Positions 17,040 through 20,202 of a DNA stretch of 20,202 nucleotides are shown piece by piece (within the stretch, counting starts at the first letter, position 1; the number at the start of each line of letters is the position of its first letter). The stretch covers positions 1 to 20,202 of the forward strand of contig JASCIV010000433.1 of assembly GCA_030374735.1 (NCBI GenBank). Direction: 5' to 3'. This DNA is from Gracilaria caudata (taxonomy: Eukaryota > Rhodophyta > Florideophyceae > Gracilariales > Gracilariaceae). Both the position numbers and the translations under genes were made by a program. The notes below the pieces were generated by a model. It saw only the letters and a list, made by a program, of their open reading frames with translations, was not told where the DNA came from and did not search any database.

Positions 17040-17635
17040 TTCTGCGTTTTGGGGTGACCTTTCAGTGGAACTGAACTAGGTAAGCTGTACTTCGCTTGGT
17101 CTCAAAAATATGACTCAGGGTAAAGGTTTGAACTTTTTGCTAGTGCTCAACGTTCCTTGCTGCGTCCTAGTAATGTTGCATGCCCGTAAATGAGAAATAC
17201 CTTTTGCTCGTTAGGCTTTCGATCTTTCCATTCTCCAAGCCACGACTTGATCGGATCACAAGGGTGTGTCCAACGCTTGTTTACAAAGGCCGATGGTTTT
17301 TTGAACACATACTGTAGACATCAATTCGCCGGCTACTAATTCAATACGTACAAAAGCAGTTGTTCTTTTGCCTAAAAAATTTTTTTGTCAAGCGGCGGTG
17401 TCGTCTTCGTCGTCACGCATGAGACGCCACCACCGTCTCTGCAGACCGTGCTACGAAAGAATACAGAGTACGACGGTAGCTTCCAGTTCCATACTCTTCT
17501 ACTCCTTCGCGTTACAAGATTGCGCTTCCAGATTTTGCTTTTAATTCTCCGAAACAGAAGCACTGAAAATAGTTCTGCAGTAACCTTTGTCATTCGTCTG
17601 TTTGTCATTCTTCAACAGCCCTGCGAGCGAGGATC
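17040..17635. promoter_or_regulatory. Divergent promoter region between uL14 and eIF3g
   Basis: Nearly 600 bp between the starts of two divergent translation-related genes. Possible splice acceptors for a missing uL14 first exon sit at its left end (minus strand, TTCAG ending at 17071 and CGCAG ending at 17042). The part before eIF3g is pyrimidine-rich (CTCTTCTACTCCTTCGCG near 17493-17510). An Arg-rich minus frame at 17372-17608 is probably chance because it would overlap the eIF3g leader. Confidence 0.4.
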
Positions 17636-18547
17636 ATGGTGACCGAAATACCCGAGGGTGCCAATGTTGACTGGGGAGATGATACCGATTTCCCTTCCAG
17701 CGGCGGAATTCCTCCACAGGAAGCAGTTCAGAACGCTGATGGAACGAAAACTGTGATTGATTACGGCATGAGCGAGGACGGTTATCTTTCGAAGACCATC
17801 TCCGTGATAAAAGTGGAAAAGGTGACCAAGACTGTTTCGAAAGCAGTAGCGGCGCGAAAGAACTGGAAGAAATTCGGAGACTGTGAAGGAAAGCCACCAG
17901 GTTTGGAGAGGGGTATATCAACCATTTCTATTGATGAAATCAACATGGAGTGGGTATCAAATGATCAAAATGAAGAAGAGGAAGAAGAAGAGATCAACTT
18001 CGCAAAGAAGGCCCAACAGGACATCCAGACGCAACTCAAGATGCTTCGATTCAAGAAACGCCAAGAGGAAAGGAAGCTTGGTGTTGCAAACTGGGCGCAA
18101 ATGATGTCTATGCAAGCAGCTGCCAAGACACCAAACGAAGCACCAGCCCCCGGTCTACGCTCAGTCGACTCATCATCAGGAGCACCAGGAAAGTACGTTC
18201 CGCCTTCAAAACGTGGCGGTGCCGCTGCTTCGGTCGGGGATAGTATGTACTCGAGAGACGATTCTGCAACGGTTCGAATTAGTAACGTCAGTAGAAGCAC
18301 CGAGGAGGCAGATCTTGAGGATCTCTGCAAACGCTTTGGTCCTATTCGGCGTATCTTCCTTAGCAGAGATCGTGAAACTGGGGAGAGCAAGGGCTTTGCG
18401 TTTGTCGCTTTCGTCAATGTGTCAGATGCGTCTCGCTGCATCGAGAAACTAAACGGCTACGGATATGATCATCTCATTCTTTCCGTGGAATGGTCGAAAC
18501 CGAAAGAACCACGAGATGGGGAATCTCGATCCGGATTCGGGCGTTAA
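17636..18547 (+). CDS. EIF3G: Translation initiation factor eIF3 subunit g
   Basis: RNA-binding subunit of eukaryotic initiation factor 3 (Tif35/eIF3g), cytosolic, 303 residues against about 320 in human. The N-terminal eIF3g region is clear: VDWGDDTDFP (11-20) and the KVEKVTKTVSKAVAARKNWKKFGDC block (59-83) that contacts other eIF3 subunits. GKYVPPSKR (185-193) matches the conserved linker before the RRM. The RRM spans about 211-288, with RNP2 VRISNV, RNP1 KGFAFVAF (252-259) and the family ending YGYDHLILSVEWSKP. The CCHC zinc knuckle found in human and yeast eIF3g between these regions is missing: the protein has only three Cys, none in that pattern. In its place is an acidic run (seven Glu, 113-119) and a charged helix FAKKAQQDIQTQLKMLRFKKRQEERK. 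Single exon. Very confident. Confidence 0.96.
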   Translation: MVTEIPEGANVDWGDDTDFPSSGGIPPQEAVQNADGTKTVIDYGMSEDGYLSKTISVIKVEKVTKTVSKAVAARKNWKKFGDCEGKPPGLERGISTISIDEINMEWVSNDQNEEEEEEEINFAKKAQQDIQTQLKMLRFKKRQEERKLGVANWAQMMSMQAAAKTPNEAPAPGLRSVDSSSGAPGKYVPPSKRGGAAASVGDSMYSRDDSATVRISNVSRSTEEADLEDLCKRFGPIRRIFLSRDRETGESKGFAFVAFVNVSDASRCIEKLNGYGYDHLILSVEWSKPKEPRDGESRSGFGR

Positions 18548-19469
18548 GTTGGCAAAAATATTCTCTATGTTGGTAGAGGTGTGTGTGCTCCTGACGCATT
18601 TTATATGGGAAATGGAAAGGCCTTGCGGTTGACTGGTCATGGGCAGTGGTAAGGACTGAGAAGAATTACCAAGCAGCAAGTTCTCCATTTCGTGTGATAC
18701 AAGCACAGACCAGAACGCAAAGGGCCCTCATGACCCACCCACCCTCTGGATTGGCGTACTGGAGTGTAAGAGTTCGGGGCATAAGTGGACTACTAGCATT
18801 CTGGTTGCAATGTCGTACGTTGTTAGAAACCCATAGCGGAATCTACCCGGTTTGGGGACGAGAAGCTCGACAGGCTTTATGAAGAAAGAAAGAAGCGTCT
18901 CATGAGCATTGAACGTAACATATTATGTCTTGGAAAGAATTAAATACACGGTCGATACGCGCAAAGTTCAGTAGATATCGGTTCATATCGTGCTGGAGCA
19001 TACATTATGGCGTGGCCAACTTCCAGAACGTGCGCCGATCATTGGACCTTGGACATATGTCCTTTTCCAAAGCAAGTTCTGAACCTCAGAACACCTGCAG
19101 ATTATGTTGAGTCTCAATCGAGAAATCAAGCGCCTGCCTTGCTCCATAGAATCTTCCACAACATGAGAGACGAAAACCTCATTCCGCTTTTAAAGCAGAA
19201 CATGTGACACATTGCTTCATTCATTCGAGTAGATACATATGGGCCCGTTCTTAGCAGGACTTGTAAGCCTTCCACCATTCGTAGATCATTCAGGAACAGT
19301 TGCCCTCGCCCTTCCCTGTACCCTTGCAGGTTGATCATGAGCAACAAAATGCTTGACCTAACCAATGACGAAATTTTGATGCCTCATCGTGAAGCCTTCA
19401 CGGGCGAGAGATTTGGGCTTTGCTGGTTTTCTAAGCTTCACTGTGTAGTACAGTTTTAACATGTTCTCT

Positions 19470-19492
19470 GAGAGAGAGAACTTCTCTCTCTC
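19470..19492. repeat. GA/CT palindromic microsatellite
   Basis: Arms gagagagagaa (19470-19480) and ttctctctctc (19482-19492) are exact reverse complements around a single C. It is a GA tract meeting its own CT complement, a configuration that favours hairpins or cruciforms. Confidence 0.75.
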
Positions 19493-19531
19493 TGTTTATG
19501 AGCATATAAGCTAATTACGACTTAGCGCGGC

Positions 19532-19552
19532 GCGCTTTTGTCGAAAAAGCGC
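19532..19552. repeat. Inverted repeat, 8-bp stem with 5-nt loop
   Basis: Arms gcgctttt (19532-19539) and aaaagcgc (19545-19552) with loop gtcga. The similar string gaaaaagcgcgc occurs upstream of UAP56 near 463-475. Located 40 bp after the GA/CT palindrome. Confidence 0.6.
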
Positions 19553-19845
19553 TCTCTCTGTAGAAAGGCCAACATCTTTTCAGGCCACTTCACTTCTTGT
19601 TGATATCAGCCACAACTAACCCCCTACCCCCACGAGGAGGAGGCAAACATAACCTTCTTGAAAAAGTTCTGTTCGGGTACCTTAAAACATAGTGCGCCAC
19701 ACTCCTCAGTACGCCCGGTCTCCAGTTACACGCCAGTCGTCCCTTCTGCAAATTAGATCCAAGGGGAGGCAAGGTCCTAGTATGCCCCGCGGACAGTTGG
19801 GATGGAGTGACCTCAGCTTCTCGTTTAAAACATTCAACACGGAGA

Positions 19846-19877
19846 GAGAAATACTGCATTTACTTGCAGTATTTCTC
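19846..19877. repeat. Perfect inverted repeat, 13-bp stem with 6-nt loop
   Basis: Arms gagaaatactgca (19846-19858) and tgcagtatttctc (19865-19877) are exact reverse complements around the loop tttact. This is the longest perfect inverted repeat I found. It lies about 170 bp upstream of the ATG at 20050 and could be a regulatory palindrome, a terminator-like hairpin of an unseen transcript, or a small-RNA precursor. Confidence 0.75.
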
Positions 19878-20049
19878 AGATGCGTTAGGAATTAGAGCAC
19901 AACTTCCGCAGTAAAGAAGACTTCCCTTTTGAAGCGCACAACCATCATGGGCTCGCACTCTGGAAACACGTTCACGGTCCTTCAGGGACTAATATTTCGA
20001 GGCACGGGAAAAGGATTTATTTGAAGGCGGACAAGGAGCAACTCACGCG

Positions 20050-20202
20050 ATGGCATCGCATCATCGTCGCCACAACCAAGGCGAGAAGCCGATCGTGCAA
20101 TCTCGTGAGTTTGGCTCTTTCTCCGCCAGTCCTTTTGTTTTCCCATCCCTTCCCACCCTGCTATAGCTTGCGCTGGATTCTACATCGTGCAGTGAAGCAC
20201 AA
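20050..20202 (+). CDS. 5' end of an unidentified gene, cut by the window edge
   Basis: An ATG at 20050 (context gcgATGg) opens MASHHRRHNQGEKPIVQS, then a textbook donor GTGAGT at 20105 suggests exon 1 is 20050-20104. A pyrimidine-rich tract follows. The acceptor at 20191-20192 (GTGCAG) keeps the frame open (next residues about LKH), while the acceptor at 20165-20166 (CTATAG) would hit a TGA. An in-frame TAA about 80 nt upstream with no intervening ATG supports this start. The His/Arg-rich N-terminus is not recognised. Reasonable as a gene start, unknown function. Confidence 0.45.

Larger units (their letters stand above)
18548..20049. other. Intergenic region with clustered inverted repeats
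   Basis: About 1.5 kb with no convincing gene; small frames (for example 18646-18882 plus, 19126-19365 minus) have no recognisable features. It carries three strong inverted repeats, at 19470-19492, 19532-19552 and 19846-19877. The left part is the eIF3g 3' UTR and the right part (from about 19880) is upstream of the gene starting at 20050. Confidence 0.5.

Noticed and set aside
17372..17608. Arg-rich minus-strand ORF as a possible uL14 presequence exon
   Set aside because: It would overlap the eIF3g leader almost to its start codon and no matching donor was evident; remains only a remote possibility.
17965..18441. Minus-strand ORF of 158 codons inside eIF3g
   Set aside because: Antisense shadow of a confidently identified gene; poly-Ser end is the complement of the Glu run.
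1..20202. Mobile elements, CRISPR arrays, rRNA and tRNA genes
   Set aside because: No transposase, reverse transcriptase, regularly spaced repeats, conserved rRNA segments or complete tRNA cloverleaf was found by eye on either strand; a dedicated search could still find a divergent tRNA or short element.

Overview
The window looks like nuclear DNA of a red alga (Rhodophyta) with a primary plastid. There are three lines of evidence. First, a red-lineage (Lhcr-type) light-harvesting gene is split by a short GT-AG intron. Second, three likely plastid precursors (Lhcr, a PiT phosphate carrier and a small one-helix protein) start with short transit-peptide-like N-termini that carry a Phe near the start and lack the hydrophobic ER signal expected for a secondary red plastid. 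Third, the housekeeping genes (UAP56, eIF3g) are plainly eukaryotic. No species can be named. Genes are mostly intronless; introns are seen in UAP56 (806 nt), the Lhcr gene (85 nt) and probably the gene cut by the right edge.

Layout, left to right: 1-627, GC-rich upstream DNA with a 9-bp minisatellite; 628-2723 (+), UAP56/Sub2 DECD-box RNA helicase; 3309-4379 (-), SLC35D-like nucleotide-sugar transporter; 4380-6523, about 2.1 kb without a convincing gene; 6524-7259 (+), Lhcr antenna protein; 8430-9341 (+), unrecognised 303-residue protein; 9624-10799 (-), protein with an EEIG1/EHBP1-type N-terminal C2 domain; 11202-12752 (+), plastid-type PiT phosphate transporter; 12772-13086 (-), small plastid-targeted single-helix protein; 14267-15988 (+), B-box zinc-finger protein; 16578-17039 (-), bacterial-type (mitochondrial) ribosomal protein uL14; 17636-18547 (+), eIF3 subunit g; 18548-20049, no convincing gene but several inverted repeats; 20050-20202 (+), the 5' end of an unidentified gene.

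The genes do not form a pathway. Themes are RNA handling and translation (UAP56, eIF3g, uL14), plastid function (Lhcr, PiT, one-helix protein), membrane traffic or Golgi supply (nucleotide-sugar transporter, NT-C2 protein) and transcriptional regulation (B-box). The strands alternate so that genes sit in convergent and divergent pairs; PiT and the one-helix gene converge with only 19 bp between stop codons.

I found no rRNA, tRNA, CRISPR array, transposase or insertion sequence. I see no clear evidence of a new multi-gene system. The most interesting points are an eIF3g that has lost its zinc knuckle, an unrecognised one-helix plastid protein, an unrecognised 303-residue protein, a uL14 with no visible targeting sequence and an extra C-terminus, and several strong perfect inverted repeats in intergenic DNA.
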